Source: Dissophora ornata
Taxonomy: Eukaryota > Mortierellomycota > Mortierellomycetes > Mortierellales > Mortierellaceae
Direction: 5' to 3'
Assembly (NCBI GenBank): GCA_025201705.1
Contig: MU616591.1
Coordinates: 28,479-92,478, forward strand
Length of the DNA stretch: 64,000 bases
This document shows, piece after piece, positions 42,869 through 53,021 of the stretch. Below the pieces are notes generated by a model. The model made no database searches and was not told the DNA's origin. It was given only the letters and a program-made list of their open reading frames with translations. The translations under genes were made by a program, and so were the position numbers. Each line of letters opens with the position of its first letter. Positions within the stretch are counted from its first letter, which is position 1.

Positions 42869-44806
42869 TTATTCGCGAACCATCGCGTGTTCAAATGGCA
42901 AGGGGGAAAAAGAAAAATCGTCGCATTTGGACAAGCTCCACTTCTGCACTGCAAGTCCCTCCAAGAAGCGGAATTTCGTCCAAAGCAGAGCCTTGCACTC
43001 GTCCTCGGTGTAAATAAATGAGCCGTCGAGTCTGAGCGACATCCTTTCCAGGAAAGGCCGCTCGTGCTCGAAATCCATCCGAGATGGAAGCATGCCACCT
43101 TTTTCTCCCAACTGACCCTGACACTGCCCCAGTTCCACTTCCCTTCCTAGGCCATCAAAAAGCCCCATGTCCATCAGCATGCAATCCAGCAAAAACTCCA
43201 CGAGTTTCGGCAACAACTTCAACAACTTGTTCACATTGTGCATGTCATCTTGCCGAATGTCCATATATCCCAGGTGTAGTGTAGTCAACGTCTTCCTCCA
43301 GGAGACACTGTAGAACAACGGGGCCGGGACTGGCTCCGATGCCGCCGTAGTTGTCTGGAATGTTCCAACAAGCATCACAGGCCTCGGCGTATCCAGCATA
43401 TCGTCCCATAGCATCCCTTCGTGCTCCTCCATCAACTGCTGAGGTACATAAAGCATTTTGCGTAGGAAGCGCGTTATAGCCCCCGTGAATGTTTCATCGC
43501 CAAAGAATCTCAAGTCCGTGAGCTCGCGGCAGCATCTCTTAGTGAAGAAATCTGCCAGGTCAATGTCGAACCTGCCCCACTGTTTAAAGCTGAGCCGCCG
43601 AAGAGTCACGCTATAGTCGTCCAGCGTTGTGCTCAGTTGCTCAAGGTCATAGTCCCTGATTTCCCAGTCAATCAGCTCCAGACCCTGCAGTCGATGACTT
43701 GTATTTGTCTTCTTGCCATTGCCTTGGTCCGACTGATGGCCAAGAATCCAAGGGAGAGCATTAAGGTGCTCCTCCAAGACGTCCGAAGTCTTCAAACAAA
43801 TAAGGCTTGGGAATGGCCGTGAAAGATTTTCCTTCTCCAGGCTCATGCACGCTTCATCCAATGCTTTGCCCTCTGGAAACAGTGTCTGACTCTGATCTTT
43901 GGCCATATCCTGTTCGATCGTCTCATACCAGAGGCTCGAGGGCGGGTAGAGTGTGAGGGTCCTTGCATTCGAGAACATTCGCGCTAACAACCTTCGTGCT
44001 TCATACTCAATGTCCACATGCATCAATTCAAAAGTGTGTACCCTTGGATACTGTTTACTTTCGCCACGCTCCCGCCACGCCCTCGAAATATCCTCCATTG
44101 CTTCAAAATTATCGTCCTTGGCGGTGTCTAGAATATCTAGACGCAAAGAACAAGTGCTCAGATGCGACCATGCGTCCAACGACTGTACAAAGGCTTTAAA
44201 CCCAAGGGACATTCCGTTTTCAACTAATATCGACTCCAGGCTAGGAGTGTGGACTGCGATGGTTGTCATGAAGTGATCTAGATCCATAGTCAAATTGAGG
44301 GCGTCCATGGTGATGGATTGCATGCATGGAAGGGAGTCGTGAATGGTAAGCCAAGATAGATCCATTCGTGGAAGTCTGTGTGCATCCAGACTGCACCATC
44401 TCCTTGGCTGGTCCCCTTCCTCATCCTCGTCCTCGTCTGTCCCAATTGCTCTTGCTCTATATCCTGCAGTACTCTCTGGCTCCCATATGGGGTTCAATTG
44501 CAACTTCTCGAGGCACGGACAGGAGCTGACGATCTTATCTAAGAGCGCCAGATCTTGGGCGTAGGACGTGTACGAGGTTATGAGATGGCAGCTTTTAAGG
44601 TTTTCGACCAGGTCTAAGGCGCGCAGGTTGTCTACGAGGTCCGTCTCTGTGAGTGCCACACAAAAGAAGGGTACGCAGGCGGAGTGGAAGGCTTTGGAGA
44701 CCAGGCGAAGGCGGGAGATTTGAGACGACCAGAGGTATTGAAAGAGATTCTCTGCCAGCTCCGGGATGGCGATGACACGATGGACAATGGGAACGCGGTC
44801 AAGCAT
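42869..44806 (-). CDS. F-box/LRR-like protein
   Basis: Single exon, 645 residues from the ATG at 44806. The first 45 residues (RVIAIPELAENLFQYLWSSQ then RLRLVSKAFHSACVPFF) fit an F-box-like helix bundle that would dock on Skp1 in an SCF ubiquitin ligase. The rest shows irregular leucine-rich repeat strands (CPCLEKLQLNP, LTMDLDHFMTTI, LTDLRFFGDETF, LTTLHLGYMDIRQDD, PKLVEFLLDCMLMD). Such F-box/LRR proteins are numerous in Mortierella-type fungi; targets are unknown. The frame continues upstream to 45145, but that would overlap the divergent monooxygenase gene and add a hydrophobic segment, so the F-box-proximal start is preferred. Start codons of the pair lie 311 bases apart. Confidence 0.75.
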   Translation of the reverse strand: MLDRVPIVHRVIAIPELAENLFQYLWSSQISRLRLVSKAFHSACVPFFCVALTETDLVDNLRALDLVENLKSCHLITSYTSYAQDLALLDKIVSSCPCLEKLQLNPIWEPESTAGYRARAIGTDEDEDEEGDQPRRWCSLDAHRLPRMDLSWLTIHDSLPCMQSITMDALNLTMDLDHFMTTIAVHTPSLESILVENGMSLGFKAFVQSLDAWSHLSTCSLRLDILDTAKDDNFEAMEDISRAWRERGESKQYPRVHTFELMHVDIEYEARRLLARMFSNARTLTLYPPSSLWYETIEQDMAKDQSQTLFPEGKALDEACMSLEKENLSRPFPSLICLKTSDVLEEHLNALPWILGHQSDQGNGKKTNTSHRLQGLELIDWEIRDYDLEQLSTTLDDYSVTLRRLSFKQWGRFDIDLADFFTKRCCRELTDLRFFGDETFTGAITRFLRKMLYVPQQLMEEHEGMLWDDMLDTPRPVMLVGTFQTTTAASEPVPAPLFYSVSWRKTLTTLHLGYMDIRQDDMHNVNKLLKLLPKLVEFLLDCMLMDMGLFDGLGREVELGQCQGQLGEKGGMLPSRMDFEHERPFLERMSLRLDGSFIYTEDECKALLWTKFRFLEGLAVQKWSLSKCDDFSFSPLPFEHAMVRE

Positions 44807-45117
44807 TTTTGGTGTGGAGTGAATGAGTGAATGAGATTCAAGGAAGGGTGTGAGCACTATCAGAACATGCGCTGCTCTCGGAGGGTTTCCCGTCGAAAGA
44901 AAAACACGCGCGCATGCATGCATTCGCTCGAACAAGAGCACTATCGACATGCTGAAGACAAACAAACAAAACAAAAAAACCAACGCCATCGCTCCCCCAT
45001 CACCACCTCCATTGTCTTCATTTCTGCTTTTCCATTCATCACTTGCCCTACCCGAGATTTCACTTTCTTCCTGCCCCATATTGCAAGCGTCGTCGCGTAC
45101 AAAACAAATATAGAAAA
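44807..45117. promoter_or_regulatory. Bidirectional promoter (F-box-like / FAD monooxygenase)
   Basis: 311 bases separate the two start codons of the head-to-head genes. No TATA box is obvious; the sequence has CA- and C/T-rich leader character before 45118. A shared promoter is inferred from spacing only. Confidence 0.45.
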
Positions 45118-47009
45118 ATGTTGTCCACTTCCCCAGAGGACCCACAGAACTCGCCTCCTACGGTTCTTATAGTAGGAGCAGGTATTGGTGGCCTTACTCT
45201 TGCCGTACTCCTTCAACGAGCCGGCATCCGCTACGAGATCTATGAGCGTGCGGCAGAAATCCGCCCCCTCGGCTCTGCTCTCATTCTAGGTGCCAACGTC
45301 TTACCACTCTTTGAACAACTCGGACTCTTGGACTCCATCCTGAACAATAGCAAACCAATCAAGATCCGCCATGCCTACACGGAGCAGCGCGAACCCAAAT
45401 ACAACATGGAATACACCCGCGCGAAAGAGCTGTAATACATTACACAGCAATTGCAATTGGGGACTTTCAGAAAATTTCAGAATTTTAATGCTTTCCGATT
45501 TTATTGAACACATTTAGATTTGGGCATCTTCCAGTGATCATCGCAAGGCCCACGTTATATTCGATACTACTGCAACAAATCCCGGTTGCAAAGATCCATA
45601 TGCGCAAAAAGGTCCTTTATGTCCACCAAGCGAGCGATGCGAAAGACGAATCAGAGAGAGAAGCTCTTCAAGGACATGGGGTTATGATTCAATGCTCCGA
45701 TAACTCTCGTCACTACGGTGACATCCTTGTCGGCGCCGATGGAGCGTACTCGGGCGTCCGCCAGTCTCTTTATAAGAAACTCGAGAAGACGAACGATCTA
45801 CCTGAATCAGACAAGGACGAACTGCCGTTCAACAGCATGTGTCTTGTGGGTCAGACCACAGAACTCGACCCGGAAAAGTACCCGTACTTGAACCAAGAGA
45901 TGTCTAATTTTCAGAGTTTGGTTGGTGAAAACAAGCCATATACTGTAAGTGACCCTGTTCCGCCTATACAATACCCATTCCAACATGCCTTGCCTGCGGA
46001 GATGTCTAGATGTCAACAACACCCGTTAACAATGCATTCAAAATATAGTGGACCACGTTTTCGACGAGCGCAAACACCATTTGCTGGATCGTGACCCATC
46101 ATATGGACCAAGAGGCACGTCGGTCTTGCAACCGGTTCCAGAACTCAGAATGGGGACCTGAAAAGGCCGAGACGATGTGCGCTGTAGTTAAGGACTTCCC
46201 TATCGCATGCGGTGGCGACGCTAGCTATCTTGCTGCCCATGGGGAAAATGGGGTGCCGAAACCGGGATTGACCATCGGCGACCTTATCAACGAGACCCCA
46301 AAGGATCGCATCTCCAAAGTCACGAGAGAAGAGAAGCTATTCGAGACTTGGTTTAATGGCAGGGTCGTCCTAATCGGTGATGGTAAGTTTCAAAGAAGGC
46401 TATGGCCAGTGTACCTTTCGACTCTCAGTCCCTAACGTCGTGCCTCTATCCATGATAAACTCTGCTTTCGCTGTAGCTTGTCACAAACTATACCCTTCTG
46501 CCGGGCTCGGAGCCGTCAGTGCCATTCACGACGCCGCTATTCTCGCTAATGTCCTCCATGACATCCTCTACCCTGTTACTTATCCTCCTTCGCAACCCCT
46601 GACGTCGGCAGCTCTGACAGCAGCGCAGCGCAACTCCAAAGTTATCACCAACGCCTTCCAGCATTATCGCGACGAACGTTACCCGCTAGCAAAGTCGGCC
46701 TTTGACACATCCCACAAGATGGGCGCTTTGATTGGCAAGAGTTGGGTCAACGACTTGATCCGATTTTTGACACCGCACATGCCAACGTGGCTCTGGGAGA
46801 AGTCACTCGCGAAGATGTTTGGATACAGGCCACAGGCGTCATTTATGCCCAAAGCGGAGGATAATGGCCAAGTGCCGCCATTGCCTCAACCTAGTCTGGA
46901 GAGGGCCGAGGTGAAGAGACAGAGAGTAGTCCAGGCAAAGGAGAGCCTTGAGGAAAGCGGAATTGTGTTACAGATGATATCACAAGACGAGGAGGGGATC
47001 GTCGTATAA
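45118..47009 (+). CDS. FAD-dependent monooxygenase (group A type)
   Basis: Four exons, 45118-45431, 45518-45944, 46049-46382 and 46477-47009, give 535 residues in phase. The dinucleotide motif is VLIVGAGIGGLTLAVLLQRA (Gly20-Gly25), the second FAD motif is DILVGADGAYSGVR, and the FAD pyrophosphate/ribose motif is split by intron 3 as VVLIGD|ACHKLYPSAGLGA. After ARPTLYSILL the mid-domain holds the substrate-binding sheet (YTWTTFSTSANTICWIV across intron 2). The C-terminal roughly 170 residues are helical and charged. This is a para-hydroxybenzoate-hydroxylase-like (salicylate/kynurenine-type) flavin monooxygenase of the kind common in Mortierella-type fungi; substrate unknown. An apparent in-frame TAG at 46046-46048 is simply the acceptor of intron 2. 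Confidence 0.92.
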
Positions 47010-47955
47010 AAACGTGCAAGACGAAAGAAGAAATGCGCAGTCCGGGGATTGGAGGTGTGAACAGGCTGTTAATACATTGGCATGTGAATACAGAAGCGTG
47101 TTGTATAGAAACTATAAAGAGAGGGCTTCCTTTTGCCACAGTCCAAACCCTTCCCAGATCCATATGCGGCTTCAGAGCCCGAGGTCCAGGTCCTGCAGCT
47201 GTACTCCGACCAGCAAAAGATCATCACATTTATATTTTCACAACGCTGGCTATTCTGGTCTTCTGGGCTTTTATCCCCAATGGAAATCAATGAGCACAAA
47301 GATGCGCAGGAAGGTCCTTGTGCAAATTCATGTGAAATCGGTGCTCCCCCGCCCCGCCTGACCTGAAGCTCTTCCTCAAATGGCAAAGCTACTCGCTGCT
47401 GGATGTAGATCATGGAGAGGAAGGGAGGGGGGAGGGGGAGGGGGGGAAATGAGGGATGGGAAAATGACGTGGAGTAGGACAGGACGTATTCTCAGACGGT
47501 GTGCAATGGGATGCCCCTGAGAAGAGAAAACGCGATTTTTTTAAGTGTTCGTGGGAAAAGGGTGTTCGGAGAGTAGACGCACGTGCGTGTGCGACAAAAA
47601 AGCATGACACACACGCTTGCACACGCACAGACATGCGAAGGTTGGGCGGGACCCGTCTTTTGGTGTGGGAACAGTCACGAGCAGGGAACGAAGACCGAAA
47701 AAAAACGAACAGGCGGGACCTTGACGATCATCATCGCTTTGCATTCTTTTCGCCATTCCTCTCGCTTCGTTCCCATTCCAGTACTCCAGACCAACTCCTC
47801 GACTGATCAAGGTAACTATTTCGTGTTCTTCGTTTTGTACCACCGTCTCTGACCTCTGACCTTTGACCTGTCACCTCTCGCCTCTCGCCTGTAGACCTGA
47901 CAGACACTTTCGTTGACCCTCACAAGCCAAAACCAAAGCCAGCATATACTCAACC
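47010..47955. other. Intergenic region with G-rich tract and possible 5'-UTR intron
   Basis: About 950 bases without a gene. A G-rich tract sits at 47423-47446. A possible leader intron for the downstream gene runs from the GTAACT donor at 47812 to the CCTGTAG acceptor at 47894, and contains imperfect TGACCTCT-type repeats (about 47847-47894). Confidence 0.4.
47423..47446 (+). other. Potential G-quadruplex tract
   Basis: GGG-A-G6-A-G5-A-G7: four G-runs of three or more separated by single A residues, between the 3' end of the monooxygenase gene and the next gene. Confidence 0.6.
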
Positions 47956-48669
47956 ATGTACGAGGACCCAATACCACACTTCTCCTCCCAATACCACCAG
48001 CACCACGTCAATCCGAGCAATCATGACCAACAACAACAACAGCAACATCAACAGCAAAATCAGAACCCCGATTACGAACTCCAACGACTGCACCAGCACC
48101 AACTCCTCATCCAGCTCCGTCTCGAGGTAAACTCTCTCCGTACTCAAATCCAACAACTCGAACTCCTGAAGCAGCAATTGATCCACCAGCGACAAATGAT
48201 GCAACCGGCGGAATACGAACAGTTGATGGACCAGTTTTCAAGAACCACGGCCTCGCTGCTCAGAGTCGGACACCCGAGTCACTTTGGAGAGGGAAGCGGG
48301 TGTCAGCAACCGACGATAGAACGTGGCATCAAGAACAGCAGCCTTGGAGGAGGTGAAGGCAGAGTAGGAGGAAGCGGAGGAGTTGGTGATGATGGCGGAT
48401 ACGCTGGAATGCACATGATGGAGAGACTACAAGAGAAATTGAAAAGCATGACACTTCAACAGCATCATCAGCAGCAACAGGAGTATGCGCAGAGGCAGCA
48501 GCAAAGGTATCAACCATCATCGTCACAAGATATGCATATGGAATCTGAAGGAATGAGTAACGGCGCGAGCGGCCCAAGAAAAGATCCAGTGAGGATGGAG
48601 CAGATTAACTTGGAAGCAGAGCTGAGAGACTTAGAGAAGCGCATGAGGTCAATACAGTTGCTCCAATGA
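47956..48669 (+). CDS. Gln/His-rich coiled-coil protein
   Basis: Single coding exon, 237 residues; no family recognised. Residues 15-45 are nearly all Gln, His and Asn. Residues 45-110 form a strong leucine-zipper-like coiled coil (LQRLHQHQLLIQLRLEVNSL, QIQQLELLKQQLIHQRQ). A Gly-rich stretch and a second Gln/His tract follow, and the last 30 residues are another helix (EQINLEAELRDLEKRMRSIQ). No membrane or signal segment. The start codon lies in a good context after a C/A-rich leader. The Q-rich composition suggests a disordered or prion-like adaptor; function unknown. Confidence 0.6.
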   Translation: MYEDPIPHFSSQYHQHHVNPSNHDQQQQQQHQQQNQNPDYELQRLHQHQLLIQLRLEVNSLRTQIQQLELLKQQLIHQRQMMQPAEYEQLMDQFSRTTASLLRVGHPSHFGEGSGCQQPTIERGIKNSSLGGGEGRVGGSGGVGDDGGYAGMHMMERLQEKLKSMTLQQHHQQQQEYAQRQQQRYQPSSSQDMHMESEGMSNGASGPRKDPVRMEQINLEAELRDLEKRMRSIQLLQ

Positions 48670-48915
48670 TTAAAATGAAACACACCTGCTTTTTGTCATC
48701 AGCCCAAAGAACTAATGCACGAGAAATTTAGCATGCAGACCAGAGCGTGTTTGCTTTGCCCGTGTCACTTTCAAGTCGTAACTGAACAGACTGATTTTTA
48801 ATGGTGGCGTAATTATATGTGGATATATAGTGAAGAGATTGAATAAGAAGAAACGTGCAAGGGAGGGGTATAAGTTCTACAATAGAGAAATAAAGAAACC
48901 ACTCCATTCGTTTCT

Positions 48916-50211
48916 TTAAGCCCACTTTCCAACAACAGCCATTGCTGCAGCACCCAACCACAGCGCTACAAACTGCTTGACCTGATGGCGGGTGCTCGAC
49001 TCACGGAATGCCCTGTTCGAGTTTAATTCGGTCGACATGAGCTGGACCATGGCAGTGTACAGCAAGATACCAGCCGAGCAGGAATCAAACACACCCTGAA
49101 CAATTAGCGCTGTGACCGAGTTGCCGTTGTAGGTAGCCCTGATACCGATACCGATGGCAATACCCAGTGGCGTGCTGACCGCGAACCAGGCCGACAACAA
49201 CCAGGGGCTCAGGGACTTGCGATTGAACTGGAGCGAGGCAATACGACCACCCAAGGCAACACCCTCAAAGAACTGGTGGAACAACAGCGCGATCAACAAC
49301 GAGATATACTCGGAGCCGACGGTCGTTCCAAGCGAGATACCAATGATAACAGAGTGCAGCGCAATACCAAGCTCGAGAATATAGGTTCCAATCTGACGAG
49401 AACGTCTCTCTTGCTTCTCTTTCTCGATCGCATCTTCCTCGCCGAGGAGTGAGTCGTCAGAGGAATCCGTATGTGTGTGGGACATGTGCTGGTCTTGGTG
49501 CCGGGTCTTGTTGTTCTTGTTTACCAAAAGGATCTCACCGCCATGGACGTGTCCAACGTGGACGCAAGGGTCTGCAGCTTGAGACTTGGCGGCGGCATCC
49601 ACAGCATAGCCATGACCTTCCTCGAGGCTGTCGCGCTCGTTGGACCTAATCTTCTTCTCGTCTCCGTCGATACCTTTCACGGCATGGACGCCGCCTGGCT
49701 TCTGCGCTTCCTTCTGCTTCTTGAGCTCCATAGCGTGGTTGAAGTACCGCTGCGTGGCCGAAAACTCAAGAAGGTGAAGAAGCAGCGCAGCAATCATTGC
49801 AATTAGACCAGCCCAACCAGTGTAGCCCTCCTCTTGGAAAATTGCTGGGAGGCTTGGGTCGGACAAGTTACCAAAGGCCGAGGGCAACATATGGATAAAG
49901 GCTGTGGCCAAAATAACACCGGAACCAAATGTTCGTGCCGTCTGGATAATGGAGTGGATACGTGAGGTGGTGCGGGGATTGAACGTCGTGTAGGCAAACA
50001 AGATGGGCAGGAGGACTGATAATGTGGAGACATGACGTAGGAGTTAGAGACGAATGGAGCAGCGCGCATATCAACAAGGCATGACTGAGAAGACAAGGAT
50101 GTACTTACCACCCATCGCACTGGCAGCCAAGTTGGCAAAGAGACCTCCAATATGCAGAGGGACGTTGTAGTCGTCCGTAATATCGGGGACAGTCGAGTTA
50201 GAGTCGGACAT
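48916..50211 (-). CDS. ZIP-family zinc/iron transporter
   Basis: Two exons, 50109-50211 and 48916-50015, join in phase (SAMG|VLLPILFAY) to 400 residues. ZIP proteins carry zinc or iron into the cytosol. Eight membrane helices are seen: TM1-3 before, and TM4-8 after, a variable loop. That loop holds His clusters (HVGHVHGGE, HQDQHMSHTHTD). TM4 has the metal-site motif ELGIALHSVIIGISLG and TM5 has LIALLFHQFFEGVALGGRI, the fully conserved ZIP signature. The C-terminal end is very short outside TM8, as usual. Closest by feel to fungal Zrt1/Zrt2-type plasma membrane transporters. A TATA box at 50376-50383 and an ACCTT/AAGGT inverted repeat at 50455-50485 lie upstream and suggest zinc control. Confidence 0.95.
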
Positions 50212-50375
50212 TTTGTAAGGATATAAGGATGCCCCGAATATATGTAGTCTGGGTGATTGATCGGCAGCTCACGCCAAGACACGCGATGGAGCAAGAGAAG
50301 GGATGGTAGAAAGGGATAGGACCGTAACCGCAATAAGGATGTGGCAGTCTGGGAAAGAGAGAGGGCAAGGATGCT

Positions 50376-50383
50376 CTTTTATA
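50376..50383 (-). promoter_or_regulatory. TATA box of the ZIP transporter gene
   Basis: TATAAAAG on the minus strand, 165-172 bases before the start codon at 50211. Confidence 0.55.
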
Positions 50384-50454
50384 AATGAGAATACAGGGGG
50401 GGGGTGGGGGTGGACATAACCACAGGGGTGTCCGTTATCCGGGAGGGTCGTGGT

Positions 50455-50485
50455 GAGTACCTTACTAGTGGTCGCTAAGGTACTC
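50455..50485. promoter_or_regulatory. Inverted repeat with zinc-response-like half-sites
   Basis: GAGTACCTTA (50455-50464) and its exact reverse complement TAAGGTACTC (50476-50485), separated by 11 bases, lie 72 bases upstream of the TATA box. Each arm carries ACCTT or AAGGT, the half-sites of the yeast Zap1 element ACCTTNAAGGT, but with wider spacing. The repeat is seen; binding by a zinc regulator is inference. Confidence 0.45.
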
Positions 50486-53021
50486 TCATCGCTTCATCGC
50501 TTGGAAAAATTCCGTCACTTCGGTGCATGAATTGATGAATTGAACAGAGCGTATTTTAAATGAGCGGAGTGTGCACAGGACGCCAGTATTGTAATCAAGA
50601 TAGTTATTGTTCTGGCTCGAGATAGGCCAGATGATGTGATGATGTTTATCCATTTTGCGATCACCCTATTGCACTTCGGGTATACCCACACTGATGTCTG
50701 AACAAACCAGTGATCAACACCTTGTGGAGAGTTCGCATCCTTAGCAAAGGCTTATATTTTGCAGAGCATCACTGGAAGACTAACGAGTACGTGTGCAAAC
50801 GCACGTTGACAACGGCTTCGAGGAATTTCAAAAAGGGGCGCCGTTGTATTTCGGGAGCGAGATTAAATGCATCGAATACTTGAATGAATCGTAGAAATGG
50901 GCGTAAGACTCCACTCTCTTCGGAAGCTGCTCCATATATTTTCATCCTCCGGTCTGACCTGTGACACAAGCGCCGCTCACTTTTGTCTGATCTTCTCTCG
51001 CTCTCCCTTCACGTTGTTACTCTTCGAGTTAGACTACTGTGGTCCGAGATGCTTTCGTTACACCTTGTATTCTATTGTATCAGCCGTTCGATGTGCGGGA
51101 AAAATTTTCTTCACCCTCATTCTCACCATGTGTCGACCCCCCCTCCCCTTTTTCTTCTTTTTTTCTTTGTGTCTCGACCATTGCTGCGTGTGTCCGGTTT
51201 TGTTCATAAGCATAACCAGGGTATACTTTGAAGATCTACACATTCGCCTTTCCGCGTGCTAGTCTAACGTATGACCAAGATCTACTGGACGCTCGTCAGA
51301 CGAGTCGAGTCCGATGAAATAAGCAAGGATAAATATTAATCTACCAACTCTTTGCGCCAATCTTCCCTGAAACCCCAGCCCCTAGGAGAAAGTCTACGAC
51401 GCGGGTCGTTACTAAGATTGTTCCCAGCGGTGTCTGAAAACAATGATCTTGTTGGTTCTTGTGGACAAAAACAATATAGTTGCGCGATTTATTTTTGGTC
51501 GAGGGCTAATGAGGTACTCGCTCTCCAGATTTCAGTATTACAGACCCACCCCGTTATCCTGCATGCGCGGTCTTGCGCTGAAAGTTGACAAGTAAGCTCT
51601 TGCTAGGTTTCTACCGTCTCGTAGTTTTTTTCCGCGGGCTGTTTAGAGCCATTAATTCATTGTAATTCACCGTGAACGAATATGAGCATGTCAAAGAGGG
51701 GAAGGGAGGATTCTTACTGCATCTGAGCGGGACGGGAGGTACGTCTGAAAGGGGAGATAGAGAGCAGCAGTTTAGGCCGAGATGGTTGGAGGCGCTGGTG
51801 GTGGTGATACACACTAAATCACGTGTAGCCATAATCTCGATCAAGTATCCACATATTGAAAGACGGACACTAAATGTGGCAGACCCAAACGATATCCATC
51901 TGTTATACTCACTATGTGGTATTGCTGATGCCGCTCGCGCATTTTGCCATCTCCGCGACGAACATGCCTCCCGATCTTATTTTTTGCGCCAGTTCCCGTT
52001 GTACCAATCGACACGACTGGGAGCACAAACCCAAGAGACTCGGGACACGTGGTGGGATGGCGGAAATGCAAGATGGCAGATTGAGCAACAAGGTAGCACT
52101 TGCAGGCATCGCACAATTGGTCCGCTGGAGACACAGTTGAGTCCACTGAAGAGAGCGACATATATGATCTTGTGTCTGAGACATCCTTCTCAAGACGCGG
52201 CCGTGCGTTGAGGGAAGGGTTGCTGTGCGGTTTGGTGCATGAACAGATAACAAAACCTAGTAATAAGGATAGCGAAGTGCGACATGTGGAACTTGATCCT
52301 TGTGGGCAGATCCGTCTGCTCATCGGAAAGAATTTTTAGAGGCCTTATGACATCTCGCTCCTTGATCGTGAAATCGCTATCGATATTGGGCAGTTTTCCG
52401 CACCCACTTGCTATCAATATCTCGATCGATATATGGAGACTTAAGCAATATCTTTAGAACTTCTTGGAACCACCGTAGGCACGCAATTTAAAAGGTTCTT
52501 GGTAGCCGTTCCAACATTCTCTGCCTTCAAGAAATCGTCCGCCTCATCATGGTCATTCTAGTTCGCTCGCCTTCGAGGATGGAGGGGTTGTCAGAAATCA
52601 TCTAGCCATATAGGCCGCATCTGCGTTGGCAACCCCCCACTTAGTGGGAGCTGATGCTCGAAGAGGAGAGTCTTCAGCGTGTCTCAGAACCCGCTATTCA
52701 AATACTCTTTCCACCTGTCGCATTTACATGTGCATTACATGTCTATTTTCCGTGCATTCACTCTGGCGATTTGATTATCATAGTGTCGTAGAAGTCGCAT
52801 CGAAAATCAAGTAAACCGCAGTTGTGCATTTAGTCCACTACGAATGAATGCGGGCACATGTTTTCACAGTCTAATAAATAAGCAAACAAAAATGACGAAG
52901 AGATACCACTGACCCTTAGAACCGGTCTGCCGCAATCGCTGCACGTCTTTGTTTTTTTTAAGAAGGAGGAGGGATCTCATCGGTTTTTTATGAATCAACC
53001 TCGTTCGTAATATATATGTCT

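Larger units (their letters stand above)
50212..53021. other. Long intergenic region
   Basis: 2.8 kb between two minus-strand genes. The first 300 bases are the ZIP promoter, with a G9-T-G5 run at 50396-50413. The remainder has overlapping open frames on both strands near 51672-52323, none with a recognisable domain. An AT-rich patch with ATCGAT words lies near 52375-52440. Nothing is supported as a gene. Confidence 0.45.

Noticed and set aside
44807..45145. 113-codon N-terminal extension of the F-box-like gene
   Set aside because: Would overlap the start of the divergent monooxygenase and add a hydrophobic helix before the F-box, which is unusual.
46046..46048. In-frame TAG suggesting a broken monooxygenase
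   Set aside because: The TAG is the 3' splice acceptor of intron 2; splicing 45944 to 46049 restores WTTFSTSANTIC in frame.
51672..52323. Overlapping frames on both strands (180 and 160 codons)
   Set aside because: No domain, signal, or splice continuity; open on both strands, suggesting lack of stops by chance.
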